Shown here: positions 35,206 through 45,148 of the stretch, piece by piece
Layout of the letters: each line of letters begins with the position of its first letter
Position numbering within the stretch: the first letter of the stretch is position 1
Position numbers and translations under genes: made by a program
Notes under the pieces: model-generated
Seen by the model: only the letters and a program-made list of their open reading frames with translations
The model's database searches: none
What the model was told of the DNA's origin: nothing
Source of the DNA: Chitinophaga ginsengisegetis
GTDB taxonomy: Bacteria > Bacteroidota > Bacteroidia > Chitinophagales > Chitinophagaceae
Reading direction: 5' to 3'
NCBI RefSeq assembly: GCF_900168065.1
Contig: NZ_FUZZ01000003.1
Location: forward strand, 1-64,000
Length of the DNA stretch: 64,000 bases

Positions 35206-38200
35206 TTACTCGGTTACTTTTACATTAAGACCGCTGCTATGTGCCGAAAACTCCGGCGCATACATACACTGGGCGGTGCTGATACCGTTGGAAAATTTAC
35301 CCTGGTGGGTAACAAACAACGAGTATTCAAACACATAAGTTCCCTTGGGCAGATAACTGAAGAAGAAATCTGTGGAGGCATCCCGGGTGCTTTCATAGTA
35401 GCTTAACCCATCCTGCCATTTGCTGGCGCTGATTACATTGACAGGCTCAAAACAGGCCGCCCGCATGTCTTTCAGGTGGATGTACTCCATTTGCCTGTCG
35501 GCGCGTAATACGATCCGCACCTTCACCTTATCTCCTACTTTCAGCTCATTGCCATCGGTGATTTTGGTAAGCACCGGTCCTTTGTCGCTGTTCACTTCTT
35601 TGAACAGTTCTTTTTCCAGCACCAGTGGTGTGGCGGCGGCGGTAATTTTATCGAGGTCTTCAAAGTACTGCCAGTACACGGCGCCCCAGGAAGGTTGTCC
35701 TTTGCTGCCGCTCACCGTTACACTGATGTTGCCCATATCCGGCTTTACTGCTTTGGCGTCTATCCTTTCTTTAAAATAGCCGGTACCTGCTTCTGTGGCG
35801 GCGGGTTTCACGGTAGTATTTCCAAGTTGTATAGTTACTTCCGGAGAAGCGGCCAACCAGTTACTGCCGTGCAGCAGCATAGCATAGCAGGCATCTGCAG
35901 TAGATTTGGTGGTATGCCAGTTATTGGTTTGTTTGTTTTTCAGCAACCAGGTTTTCATATCCGCCACTGCATCGGCGTCTTTCCCTGCCACCTGGAAGGC
36001 TTCAATCAGCAATGCCTGTGTTTCAATAGGCGCCTGGTACCAGTTGTAACCACCGGCTACATCTTTCCAGTACATACCCATTTCTTTACTGCTCATGGCA
36101 TTTTCCTTCAGCGATTTTAATATAGCCGCCGGCGTTATCAGGTCGTTCTTTTTAAACTGCGATAACGCAATCATGCCTTGTGCATAGCGGCTTTGCTTTG
36201 TCCAGTATTTCTGCTGTTGTGCGTAGTAGAAGTCAAACGACTTCTTCATAGCAGCTGGTATGGGTTTGTCGAAGAAGCTGCGGGCATACAGGTAGTGGAT
36301 CTGTATCTGGTCGATCTGTTCTTCTTTCAGGTTAGCTTTTGCTTTGATTAACTTATAATAATCTGCATCAAGCTCTTTATCGAGATAGTCGATGGCCTTC
36401 AACGCCATGTCGGTAGCCAGCGGATCTTTTTCTGTTGTAAGCTGCTGCAAATGACCTAAGCCTGCAACAATGTATTGTGTGAGGAAGCGGTCTTTCCACA
36501 TACCGGTAAACCAGGGGAAAGCGCCATCCGGCAATTGTTTCGCCGCCAGTTGATTTAAGGAAGATTTTTTTTCCTTCTGCATGCGTTGCAGATCAAAGAG
36601 CAGGGCGATATTCTTTTTCTGCTGTGTTTCATTTTTTGCTTCCAGCACCCACGGTGTTTGTTGCAGCAACACTGATTTCAGTTCTTCATTCTTTGCCAGG
36701 TTGCTTTGTAACGCAGCGGTATCAGTAATCTTCCATTTATCGAAAATGGCTTTTAAACCGGGTGTGGCGTTGGTAATATGTGTAGCCAATGCGTTGGCAT
36801 AATAGCGGTTAAATACCTGCTCGGCGCATTCGTACGGGAATTCCATCAGGTAAGGCAATGCCTGTACGGCATACCAGGCAGGGTTGCTGGTATACTCCAC
36901 AGTAACGCCATGCTGTACAATTGTTTGGGAAGAATCGCTGTGCAGTAATTTACCGAAGGTAAAGTCATGTTTGCCATCTCCGCGAACCGGTAATGGGAGC
37001 GATTCTGTCACCAGCATCCGGTTGGTTAACACCGGCAATGCATTTTCTTCTCCATCGCTGAAGTTTCCTGCCTGTGCGGTAACCCGGTATATGAGCGCAC
37101 TCTGGAATCCGTGCGGGATCTGGATCGGGAAGGTTACTACAGTACTTTGTCCTGCTTTGGCAGTAAAGTGTTGCAGCGGGAAAATGTTCTGGAACCATCC
37201 ATCCACTGGTTGCATGGTAGTGGCATCCAGCAGTTCCAGGTGTGCCTGGCCTATCAGCTGGGAGTCGGACAGGTTGCTCACTTTAGCCGTGAATTCCATT
37301 TTATCTCCTTCGCGTACAAACCGGGGTGTATTGGGCTGGATCATCAGCACTTTCTGCGTAACAATACTGGTGCTGGTATAACCAAAAGCGAGTTCTTTTG
37401 TATGTGCCAGGCCCTGGAAGTTCCATTTGGTAAGGGCTTCCGGAACGGTAAACTCAAAGGTGATATTGCCGTCTTTATCTGTGCGGAGATCCGGGAAGAA
37501 GAAAGCTGTTTCCTGGAAGTTTTTACGGATAGAAGGAGCAGTAGGTTCCTCTCCGTGTGCCGGCTCTTTTTCTCCGGCAGTTTTGTTAGCGGGGGCTGTA
37601 TCAGTAATTCTGTCGTCAGCCAGTGCTGCTGCCGGAGCGGGGGCCATTTCCTGCACTGCTATGCCACCTACCGCTGCAGAGGCCTTCATTCTTTTTGTGC
37701 CTGCAGCCCCCCTTATCAGGATCCGTTGTCTGCCGGCGCCATCCATCATGTTCCAGTCGAACAGGTTCAGCATTTCATAAGTCTTTTCCTCAGTAGGATG
37801 CGCTTTCCCCTCGTGGTCATACAGTCCTGTGGATACATCCATTTTGAAATTCTCCCTGCCGTTGAACCTCAGTATATTATTTACATAAGGATAGATAGCC
37901 GGCTGATACCATTTGTGTGGTATGAATTCATCCAGGGATGCATCATACATAGAGGCCAGCATCTCAGCGGCTACTTTTTCATTCTTATAACCTGATATCT
38001 GTGCGGTCCACTTTTCCTTTTCTCCCGGTAATAATTTATCACGATGGGTGCCCAGCTTTATTTGCAGATCTTTGTTGTCCCAGATGACCGTTACCGTTGG
38101 TTCAACAGTAAATACCCGGTTATCTTTTACAAACACATACGCCAGCGATATATTTCCGCGATCGTTTTCTGTTACAGGGAACTCCAGCTGCTTTACACCG

Positions 38201-41200
38201 GAGAGTTCCAATGTGGAAAGTACTTCGGGCGCAACTACCGTTTTCTTTGTTTGAATCAGGTGTACATTACCCGCAGAAGACCCCAGCAGGATGGTGGCCG
38301 TTTTACCCGGCGACACCACAGCAGAAGAAGGATACGACCATAAATATGCCGGAGCCGGTAATGTTTTCGGATGAACGTCTATCAACTCGAAAGTTGTTTT
38401 CTGCACCACCAATTCGTTGTTCTTGTCTTTCGCACTTACCTCCAGTTCATAAAATCCCGGGGCCAGTTTTTTGGTGTCCAGCACTACTTTTCCTTCCGGG
38501 TTACCGGCAATGGTTTGCTGGATCACTGCCGCCTGGCAGGGCCAGTTTTTACGGTCGTCTTCTGCCTTGTAGATATCTACCGGGAACGCCTGTACGTAAC
38601 TGGCTTCGTCCATTACAAACTGATCAGGCGCTTCCCAATAGCGGGGACGCAGCAGGCGCTTGTTAGGAGTGAGCGGTTTTATCTGCACAGTAAGGTTCGC
38701 AGGTTCAAAGGCGCCGTTCAGGTTGCGGGAATAGATCTTCAGCTCCTTAAAATCGTCTTGTTGCAGGCGGTCCGGCGCATTCACCACAATTTCCATCGAC
38801 TGGTAGCCCACGCTGATGGATTGGTCACCGCTGCGGGTTTCGCCGTTAAGATCTGTTACATCTGCATGTACTACGTAGGTAAATACCGGTTTGGTGGCCG
38901 GGTCTACAGATTTGTCGCTGAGTGCGGGAAACTGTACACGGAAGGCGCCGTTGGCGTCGGTAGTTGTTTCTCCATGAACAATTTCACGGGAGGAACCATA
39001 CGGCGCGGCTATCTTATAAAATAACCATGGGTAAGGATAACGTACCTGTCGCTCTACGCGGTAGGTTACTTTGGCGCCGTCGATATTGTTACCGGCAAAG
39101 GCCAGGGCTTTGGCATTGGCAGTAACGGTGTCTCCTATACGATAAGTGCTTTTTATGGTATCAAACTGCACATAGAATTTAGGGCGCTTGTATTCTTCTA
39201 CCTGGAAAGCGAGGTATCCGTTGCCATCCTCATCTCTCAGGCTGTAACCTCCGTTCATGCGGCCTTCCGGCAATATAAATTTCCCGGAATAGGCGCCGAA
39301 TTCGTTGGTGGTTACTTTAATTGAGTCTGCTTTATCACCATTGGCGTCGTACAACGACAAGGTGGTTTTGTAATTAGTGAGTATATCGCTACCGGTTTCA
39401 TTGATGCGTTTCTTTAAAACAATCCCTTTAAAATAAATGGTTTGTCCGGGGCGGTAAATGCTCCTGTCGGCAAACAGGAAGGTTTGTGCCTTTGGTTCTT
39501 CCTCTCGTTCATAGTTGGTATAATAGTAACTGTGTGAGTCGATATACAACTCATCCTGTCCATTTTTCCAATGCAGCCGCAGGTTATTATTTTGCTTGAG
39601 TGGAGCAGACTTTACGCGGCCATCGTTACCGGTGGTAAGGTTTTCCACCAGTACCCATTCTTCTGTATTATTGTTATTCTTATTTCTCAGTAATTGCAGG
39701 TTGATGCCAGCCAAAGGTTTACCAGTGGTACGATGCAGGGCATAATACGTGTTGCCGTTTTCTATATAGCTTATATTGGATACCCAGGTCATTTGCATGG
39801 CCATAGGATTGTTTTTCAGGGCAAACTGCGGATCCGCACTGGATAACAACATATAATGGCCGGCAGGCAGGGCGTCTATTTTAATTTCTGCTTTATGGGT
39901 GATATAATCCTGCGGATCGGGCAGGGCCTGTTCCCATGATTTTATGGTGGAGCGCGACAACATCAGCTGCCAGTAGGTATTGGCCTGGTCGCGGTAGTTA
40001 CTCTGTGCCTTGCGCAACAGCTTCAGGAAGGCTTCATCCACTTTAAAAACGCGCAGATAGATCTTATTAAGATTCTTATATCTTACCAGGGTTCTGAATG
40101 GCAGCTCCGGAACATTCACGGTTTCTGTTGCCAGCTCCAGGAATTGCTCGCTGATCTGGTCCAGCATGTAAGCGCAGGACACACCTCCGGTAGATTTAGG
40201 AGCCAGTGCTACTGCTTTTTCGCAAATGGCTTTCGCTTTCCTGATATTATCTCCTTTGTCGTCCTCAGCAGCCTCTCCTTTCTGCATGTAATAAGAAGCC
40301 TGCATTGCCATGACGGAAGTCACTTCTTTTTCACCGGCGTAGGCCAACGCCATCTGGTCGAGCGCCTGGAGGTAAAGCGCATCTTTATTTTCCGTTACTG
40401 CCACCTGGTTCATCCAGGCAACTCTTTCCACATCCACATCCAGCAACGCGGCTTTATTGCCGGCATGCAGGCGGATCAGTTCCTGCAGGATCAACAGGGC
40501 CTGATATTGCAGGGAAGCACTATCGGTGCTGGTGAAGTGATGCGCGGCAAAAGTAGCGGCAGGCGCAAAGGCGGCAGGGTCGTTAAGTTCAAACTGGTTG
40601 GTGGGATTGGTAATGGTGGCTTCTCCCGATTTAAAATAATCCAGGGCGCGGTGGGCCAGCAAATCGTACAGGGTTGGCCGTAGTTGCCGGGTAGTCCCTT
40701 TAACGATAACAGGTTCAAAGGCCGTGAGGCTTGTTTTTTCAAGCATGTCCCGGCTGGACAGCGACGCCTGGTAGGCGGCAGTAATTTCCTGGTGCAGCCG
40801 GTCGGCCCCCCAGGTGCTTACATCCGTTCCTTCATCGCCGGCAATGGCGGTGCGGTTATAAAACCGGTACCGGTTATTCTGAAAATACCGGTACAGCATT
40901 TCGGCTTTGATGCTTTGGAGGATGGCCTTCTGTGCGCCGGTAGCAGCAGTGATTTCTCCGTCTATTTTCTGCATATTAAGCAGGGTGCTGCTATCGTTGA
41001 TCTCCGCGTTGTACTTCATCTGGTAGATGAGCGCTTTGATTTGTTGTGCCGTAGCCTTGTCCTTTACAGCGTGGGCATAAATGTCATTGACTACTTCCAG
41101 GGCCGATTTAGGCAATCCCTTTTCTTCCAGCGTGGTAATTTTCTTCCAGGAGTTATCGTAGTTGAACTGGGCCATCATCTTGTTGCTGCTAAAGATTAAA

Positions 41201-41229
41201 ACAATGAATATTCCAATGAATAAACGCAT
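35206..41229 (-). CDS. Bacterial alpha-2-macroglobulin family protein
   Basis: This is a very large exported protein of 2007 residues, predicted to trap proteases through a reactive thioester in the periplasm or at the surface. It has a signal peptide without lipobox (MRLFIGIFIVLIFSSNKMMAQ) and a helical N-terminal region to about residue 500. An MG2-type domain lies around residue 590 (RSIYRPGQTIYFKG) and the A2M domain around 1250 (FFFPDLRTDKDGN). The thioester motif C1468-A-E-Q1471 sits at the start of the TED helical domain, so the protein is probably of the active type. A C-terminal receptor-like beta domain ends the chain. It is longer than E. coli YfhM (1653), and no pbpC lies beside it. 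Confidence 0.93.
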   Translation of the reverse strand: MRLFIGIFIVLIFSSNKMMAQFNYDNSWKKITTLEEKGLPKSALEVVNDIYAHAVKDKATAQQIKALIYQMKYNAEINDSSTLLNMQKIDGEITAATGAQKAILQSIKAEMLYRYFQNNRYRFYNRTAIAGDEGTDVSTWGADRLHQEITAAYQASLSSRDMLEKTSLTAFEPVIVKGTTRQLRPTLYDLLAHRALDYFKSGEATITNPTNQFELNDPAAFAPAATFAAHHFTSTDSASLQYQALLILQELIRLHAGNKAALLDVDVERVAWMNQVAVTENKDALYLQALDQMALAYAGEKEVTSVMAMQASYYMQKGEAAEDDKGDNIRKAKAICEKAVALAPKSTGGVSCAYMLDQISEQFLELATETVNVPELPFRTLVRYKNLNKIYLRVFKVDEAFLKLLRKAQSNYRDQANTYWQLMLSRSTIKSWEQALPDPQDYITHKAEIKIDALPAGHYMLLSSADPQFALKNNPMAMQMTWVSNISYIENGNTYYALHRTTGKPLAGINLQLLRNKNNNNTEEWVLVENLTTGNDGRVKSAPLKQNNNLRLHWKNGQDELYIDSHSYYYTNYEREEEPKAQTFLFADRSIYRPGQTIYFKGIVLKKRINETGSDILTNYKTTLSLYDANGDKADSIKVTTNEFGAYSGKFILPEGRMNGGYSLRDEDGNGYLAFQVEEYKRPKFYVQFDTIKSTYRIGDTVTANAKALAFAGNNIDGAKVTYRVERQVRYPYPWLFYKIAAPYGSSREIVHGETTTDANGAFRVQFPALSDKSVDPATKPVFTYVVHADVTDLNGETRSGDQSISVGYQSMEIVVNAPDRLQQDDFKELKIYSRNLNGAFEPANLTVQIKPLTPNKRLLRPRYWEAPDQFVMDEASYVQAFPVDIYKAEDDRKNWPCQAAVIQQTIAGNPEGKVVLDTKKLAPGFYELEVSAKDKNNELVVQKTTFELIDVHPKTLPAPAYLWSYPSSAVVSPGKTATILLGSSAGNVHLIQTKKTVVAPEVLSTLELSGVKQLEFPVTENDRGNISLAYVFVKDNRVFTVEPTVTVIWDNKDLQIKLGTHRDKLLPGEKEKWTAQISGYKNEKVAAEMLASMYDASLDEFIPHKWYQPAIYPYVNNILRFNGRENFKMDVSTGLYDHEGKAHPTEEKTYEMLNLFDWNMMDGAGRQRILIRGAAGTKRMKASAAVGGIAVQEMAPAPAAALADDRITDTAPANKTAGEKEPAHGEEPTAPSIRKNFQETAFFFPDLRTDKDGNITFEFTVPEALTKWNFQGLAHTKELAFGYTSTSIVTQKVLMIQPNTPRFVREGDKMEFTAKVSNLSDSQLIGQAHLELLDATTMQPVDGWFQNIFPLQHFTAKAGQSTVVTFPIQIPHGFQSALIYRVTAQAGNFSDGEENALPVLTNRMLVTESLPLPVRGDGKHDFTFGKLLHSDSSQTIVQHGVTVEYTSNPAWYAVQALPYLMEFPYECAEQVFNRYYANALATHITNATPGLKAIFDKWKITDTAALQSNLAKNEELKSVLLQQTPWVLEAKNETQQKKNIALLFDLQRMQKEKKSSLNQLAAKQLPDGAFPWFTGMWKDRFLTQYIVAGLGHLQQLTTEKDPLATDMALKAIDYLDKELDADYYKLIKAKANLKEEQIDQIQIHYLYARSFFDKPIPAAMKKSFDFYYAQQQKYWTKQSRYAQGMIALSQFKKNDLITPAAILKSLKENAMSSKEMGMYWKDVAGGYNWYQAPIETQALLIEAFQVAGKDADAVADMKTWLLKNKQTNNWHTTKSTADACYAMLLHGSNWLAASPEVTIQLGNTTVKPAATEAGTGYFKERIDAKAVKPDMGNISVTVSGSKGQPSWGAVYWQYFEDLDKITAAATPLVLEKELFKEVNSDKGPVLTKITDGNELKVGDKVKVRIVLRADRQMEYIHLKDMRAACFEPVNVISASKWQDGLSYYESTRDASTDFFFSYLPKGTYVFEYSLFVTHQGKFSNGISTAQCMYAPEFSAHSSGLNVKVTE

Positions 41230-41304
41230 ATAGGATCGTTATTTACAGTAAGTTACTTTTTTTACTGAGGATGCCGGTGCGGGCATGGTTTCCATAAAGG
41301 GGAA

Positions 41305-41352
41305 CAAAAAAGGTGAAAAGTGTTGGAATAGATCTCCTTCACTTTTCACCTT
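41305..41352 (-). terminator. Terminator after sucD
   Basis: Perfect 13-bp arms (41310-41322 with 41340-41352, AAGGTGAAAAGTG) are followed on the minus strand by six T. It lies 22 bases past the sucD stop. Confidence 0.88.
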
Positions 41353-41374
41353 ATATAATTTTACCGGCAGATAA

Positions 41375-42262
41375 TTATGCCAGGACTGCTGCTTTGCTTA
41401 ATACTTCTGCCATTGTTTTACCAATGTTGGCAGGGCTTTCCACTACGTGAACACCACATTCTGCCATGATCTTCATTTTTGCAGCGGCGGTATCTTCAGC
41501 ACCACCAATGATAGCACCTGCGTGACCCATACGGCGTCCCGGAGGCGCGGTTTGGCCGGCGATGAAACCAACAACCGGTTTAGTACCGTTTGCCTTGATC
41601 CACTGGGCTGCTTCTGCTTCCATGCTGCCACCAATTTCACCAATCATGATGATACCTTCTGTTTCAGGATCGTTCATCAGCAGTTCCACAGCGTCTTTGG
41701 TAGGGGTACCGATAATAGGATCTCCACCAATACCGATGGCGGTAGAAACGCCTAAGCCGGCTTTTACCACCTGATCAGCTGCTTCATAGGTTAAAGTACC
41801 GGATTTGGATACGATACCGATCTTACCTTTTTTGAAGATAAAGCCAGGCATGATACCTACTTTAGCTTCATCTGCGGTGATAACGCCAGGGCAGTTTGGT
41901 CCGATGAGGCGGGTAGTTGTACCCTGCAGGAAATTCTTCGCCTTGATCATATCCTGTACAGGAATACCTTCTGTGATACATACCACCAGAGCAATACCAG
42001 CTTCGGTAGCTTCCATGATTGCGTCAGCTGCAAATGCAGGAGGTACAAAAATGATAGAAACATTTGCACCGGTTGCCTTTACTGCATCGGCTACCGTGTT
42101 GAACACCGGGCGTTCCAGGTGCGTGCTGCCACCTTTACCGGGTGTAACACCACCCACTACCTGGGTACCATATTCGATCATCTGTGTAGCGTGGAAAGTA
42201 CCTTCAGTACCGGTAAATCCCTGAACAATCACTTTGCTATCCTTATTAACTAAAACACTCAT
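41375..42262 (-). CDS. sucD: Succinyl-CoA synthetase subunit alpha
   Basis: This TCA-cycle enzyme subunit of 295 residues interconverts succinyl-CoA and succinate with formation of ATP or GTP, working with SucC. The CoA-binding N-terminal domain has GFTGTEGTFHA. The phospho-histidine is His247 in GRRMGHAGAIIGG, and IGPNCPGV is also typical. sucC is not adjacent, which is common in Bacteroidota. A promoter with both elements recognisable lies upstream and a strong terminator follows, so it is probably a single-gene transcript. Confidence 0.97.
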   Translation of the reverse strand: MSVLVNKDSKVIVQGFTGTEGTFHATQMIEYGTQVVGGVTPGKGGSTHLERPVFNTVADAVKATGANVSIIFVPPAFAADAIMEATEAGIALVVCITEGIPVQDMIKAKNFLQGTTTRLIGPNCPGVITADEAKVGIMPGFIFKKGKIGIVSKSGTLTYEAADQVVKAGLGVSTAIGIGGDPIIGTPTKDAVELLMNDPETEGIIMIGEIGGSMEAEAAQWIKANGTKPVVGFIAGQTAPPGRRMGHAGAIIGGAEDTAAAKMKIMAECGVHVVESPANIGKTMAEVLSKAAVLA

Positions 42263-42311
42263 CGCGCTTGTTTTATTGGTTTAATATTATATGTCTGATT
42301 CTTCTGGACGG

Positions 42312-42343
42312 CAAAAATAAGCCGATTTCCATAATTCTGCAAT
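42312..42343 (-). promoter_or_regulatory. Candidate promoter of sucD
   Basis: On the minus strand ATTG (near TTTG) is followed after 20 bases by TATTTTTG, an exact TAnnTTTG element. The predicted leader is about 43 nt. The remaining part of 42263-42480 shows only short palindromes such as ACCAATTGGT (42366-42375). Confidence 0.5.
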
Positions 42344-42480
42344 TTAGTGCCTTTAAGATAAAGCTACCAATTGGTTTCGAAAATAATTGGCAATAAATAA
42401 GGAGTGTTCGCAAGCCAGCAGTGCCAATAATAACAGATCTAAATACTATATATTATCTTTTTTACTGATAATCATATACT

Positions 42481-43296
42481 TTACTGTTCCCCTTGTTCCT
42501 TTTTCAGCTGCTCCCGCCACTTTCCGTCTTTAAATAATTCCAGCTGCCGCATTTCTTTTGCTTCCCGCAGGAACTCGGAGGCGAAAATGAAGTCGTTTAA
42601 TTTCTGGTCCTTGCTGAATACGATATCTTTATTACTACCCTCCCACTGCTTCTGGCCCTGGTACATATATACAATATGGTCGCCGCTTTCCATTACGGTG
42701 TTCATATCGTGGGTGTTAATAACAGTTGTGATATTATATTCCTGGGTGAGTTCTGTAATGAGCTTATCAATAAGCAGGGAGGTTTGCGGGTCCAGACCGG
42801 AGTTGGGCTCATCGCAGAAAAGATACTTCGGGTTGAGCACAATAGCGCGGGCAATGCCCACCCTTTTCTTCATCCCGCCGCTGATTTCAGCGGGGAACTT
42901 TTTAGCGGCTTCTTTCAGCTGTACCCTTTCGAGGCACTCCGCTACCCTGGCTTTTTTCTCTTTCAGCGTGCCTTTGCCAAACATTTCCAGGGGAAACATC
43001 ACATTCTGTTCAACGGTCATACTGTCGAACAGAGCGGAACCCTGGAACAGCATGCCTATTTCCTGGCGTATTACCTTCTTCTCTTTTTCATCCATCGCGG
43101 TAAAGTCCTGTTTATCGTACAGTACTTTACCTTCGTCCACCCCCATCAGTCCTACAATGCACTTCATCATCACGGTTTTACCGCTACCGCTGGCGCCAAT
43201 GATGAGATTTACTTTACCGGGTTCCATTATTGTTGATACGCCCTTCAGTATTTCCTTATCCCCAAAACCCTTTCTTATGTCTTGCAGTTCAATCAT
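42481..43296 (-). CDS. mlaF: ABC transporter ATPase, MlaF-like
   Basis: This cytoplasmic ATPase of 271 residues should power a phospholipid transporter of the Mla type. It has Walker A GASGSGKT near residue 34, signature ISGGMKKR, and the DEPNSGLDP Walker B/D-loop typical of MlaF. The C-terminal tail of about 40 residues is long and charged. It starts 2 bases after the MlaE stop, in one transcript with it. No mlaD follows; the next gene is sucD beyond a 218-base gap with its own promoter. Confidence 0.92.
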   Translation of the reverse strand: MIELQDIRKGFGDKEILKGVSTIMEPGKVNLIIGASGSGKTVMMKCIVGLMGVDEGKVLYDKQDFTAMDEKEKKVIRQEIGMLFQGSALFDSMTVEQNVMFPLEMFGKGTLKEKKARVAECLERVQLKEAAKKFPAEISGGMKKRVGIARAIVLNPKYLFCDEPNSGLDPQTSLLIDKLITELTQEYNITTVINTHDMNTVMESGDHIVYMYQGQKQWEGSNKDIVFSKDQKLNDFIFASEFLREAKEMRQLELFKDGKWREQLKKEQGEQ

Positions 43297-43298
43297 GA

Positions 43299-44042
43299 TT
43301 ACAGTAATATGGCCGTTAATGCGTAGTCCATGAATAATATCAGCACGCAGCTTACCACTACGGCAGTAGTGCTGGCTTTACCTATTTCCAGTGCGCCACC
43401 GGTTACGTTATAGCCGTAATAAGCAGATACGCTGGCAATAATAAATCCGAAAGTATAGGATTTGGCCATCGCAAAAAATACGTTGTATGCCTTGAACTCC
43501 TGCCGGAGCCCCTGCATAAACTGCTCGGAAGAAATAATGCCCGAAAGCTCACCTGCTTCCTTGCCACCCCAGATACCCAGGAAACCCGCAATGGCTACCA
43601 GTACCGGTATCATCAGCACTGCGGCCATAATTTTAGGCGCTATCAGGTATCCTTTGGTATTGATCCCCATAATTTCCAGGGCGTCAATTTGTTCAGATAT
43701 CCGCATGTTGCCCAGTTCTGAGGCTATTTTTGATCCGATTACGCCCGCCAGTACAATACAGGTAAGCGTTGGCGCAAATTCCAGGATAATAGTATCTCTT
43801 ACCACCTGTGCGATGGTACTTTTTGGAATGATAGGACTTACCAGCTGATACGCCGTTTGTAAGGTAGTTACCCCTCCCATAAACAGGGAAATAATAAATA
43901 CTATCCCAAACGACCCTACGCCGATATCCACACATTGCTGCATAAATTGCTTCCAGTACATCTTCATGTTTTCCGGGCGGGAAAACATGCCTTTGAGCAT
44001 GAGCAGGAAGTTTCCGAAATGATAGAAGAATTTGAACTCCAT
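43299..44042 (-). CDS. mlaE: ABC transporter permease, MlaE-like
   Basis: This integral membrane protein of 247 residues belongs to the MlaE family. An amphipathic N-terminal helix is followed by about five membrane helices. Family hallmarks are FMGGVTTLQTAYQL, EFAPTLTCIVLAGVIGSKIASELGNM and the EQIDALEIMGINTKGYLIAPK block. With MlaF it should form the inner-membrane lipid transporter core that keeps outer-membrane lipid asymmetry in other bacteria. A TATCTTTG match lies at 44050-44057, only eight bases before the start, so the transcript may be nearly leaderless. Confidence 0.92.
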   Translation of the reverse strand: MEFKFFYHFGNFLLMLKGMFSRPENMKMYWKQFMQQCVDIGVGSFGIVFIISLFMGGVTTLQTAYQLVSPIIPKSTIAQVVRDTIILEFAPTLTCIVLAGVIGSKIASELGNMRISEQIDALEIMGINTKGYLIAPKIMAAVLMIPVLVAIAGFLGIWGGKEAGELSGIISSEQFMQGLRQEFKAYNVFFAMAKSYTFGFIIASVSAYYGYNVTGGALEIGKASTTAVVVSCVLILFMDYALTAILL

Positions 44043-44104
44043 AACTGATCAAAGATAGGAAGGATTTTTTCAATCATATCCTAATTTAAGATTTAATGCA
44101 GGGC

Positions 44105-45136
44105 TTAACGTAAACTACTCACCAGCAAACGCTTCAGGCTACGCTCAATAATCTCCCCCATCGTTTTACAACGGGAAAATACGGCATCATGATAATATTC
44201 CGCCAGCTCATCCCCCAGCTGCTGGATCTTTTCGGGGAAAGAAACGCGGTCGGTCATGATCACATCCCGCAGGTCTTTAATGCGGTGCCGCTGCACTTTA
44301 ATACGACGGGCAATTACCGCACGTTCTTCCTGCTGATACTGTTTTACTACTTCTGCATTGAGATGTTTAATGGCGAGGTCCACAAATACCCGGTTCTCTT
44401 TAAAGTACTGCGGCATATATAAAGTACGCCTGCCTTCGTAAAACTGCTGGTCAAAATCAATGGCGCGGATACGGAACTGTACATCATCAAAATCCGGGGT
44501 AATATCAAAAATGAAATTATAGGAACGCATGTCGCCCAGCAGCCGTACAAAGCACCGTTCATTGAACTTTACAAATTCCTTGGCGATACGTTTCGGGTTA
44601 AATTCGGGCCTGTTCAGGTAATGCAGAATAAACTGATCGCCCGGCACCCCGGCAATATGTTCTTCCACGAGGGTATTACCATCGATCAGGAAGTTCATCC
44701 AGTAGGGAGATAGAATATGCTCCAGTTCCAGGCCGTAAATACGGGAGGCATCGGCAATCTTGATATAAAAATAGTCGTATACTTCGTTGTAATTATTGAC
44801 AATCTTAATCCGGAAAGGATGGGAATTCCCAAATGTGCAGTAGTCGATCCGCTCAATATGCAGGTGCTCTTCCGCTGTTTGGTCGCCACCGGCCTTCAGA
44901 ATGGAGTACACCCGCTTTAACCCTGCGTGGATAGATCCTACCATACTCTGGGGATAAAAAACGGTTTCCCACAAAGTATCTTTCCCTTCCTTGTCGTACA
45001 CCGATATTGCCTGATCATAATACCGCAGCTCCTCGTAAGATATAGGCAGCTTCACTTCCCGCTCATACATTTTAAGGTAATTGCGGAAAGCGGAGTTGAT
45101 CGGAAAAAATATCTTCTTTCGGGAAATAGTTTGCAT
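44105..45136 (-). CDS. Uncharacterised protein with kinase-like motifs
   Basis: I do not recognise this 343-residue cytoplasmic protein as a named family. It has no signal peptide or membrane helix. Between residues 115 and 230 it shows a pattern like atypical kinases: a strand with Lys126 (YFYIKIADA), Glu159 (LVEEHIAG), then LGDMRSYNFIF with Asp202 and Asn207, and IRAIDFDQQF with Asp227. In aminoglycoside-phosphotransferase-like kinases the equivalents are HGDxxxxN and IDFD. The first His is replaced by Leu here. The C-terminal third is a charged helix. It is followed by mlaE 62 bases downstream and preceded by a 182-bp palindrome that ends 12 bases before its start. Confidence 0.75.
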   Translation of the reverse strand: MQTISRKKIFFPINSAFRNYLKMYEREVKLPISYEELRYYDQAISVYDKEGKDTLWETVFYPQSMVGSIHAGLKRVYSILKAGGDQTAEEHLHIERIDYCTFGNSHPFRIKIVNNYNEVYDYFYIKIADASRIYGLELEHILSPYWMNFLIDGNTLVEEHIAGVPGDQFILHYLNRPEFNPKRIAKEFVKFNERCFVRLLGDMRSYNFIFDITPDFDDVQFRIRAIDFDQQFYEGRRTLYMPQYFKENRVFVDLAIKHLNAEVVKQYQQEERAVIARRIKVQRHRIKDLRDVIMTDRVSFPEKIQQLGDELAEYYHDAVFSRCKTMGEIIERSLKRLLVSSLR

Positions 45137-45148
45137 AGGATAAATATA

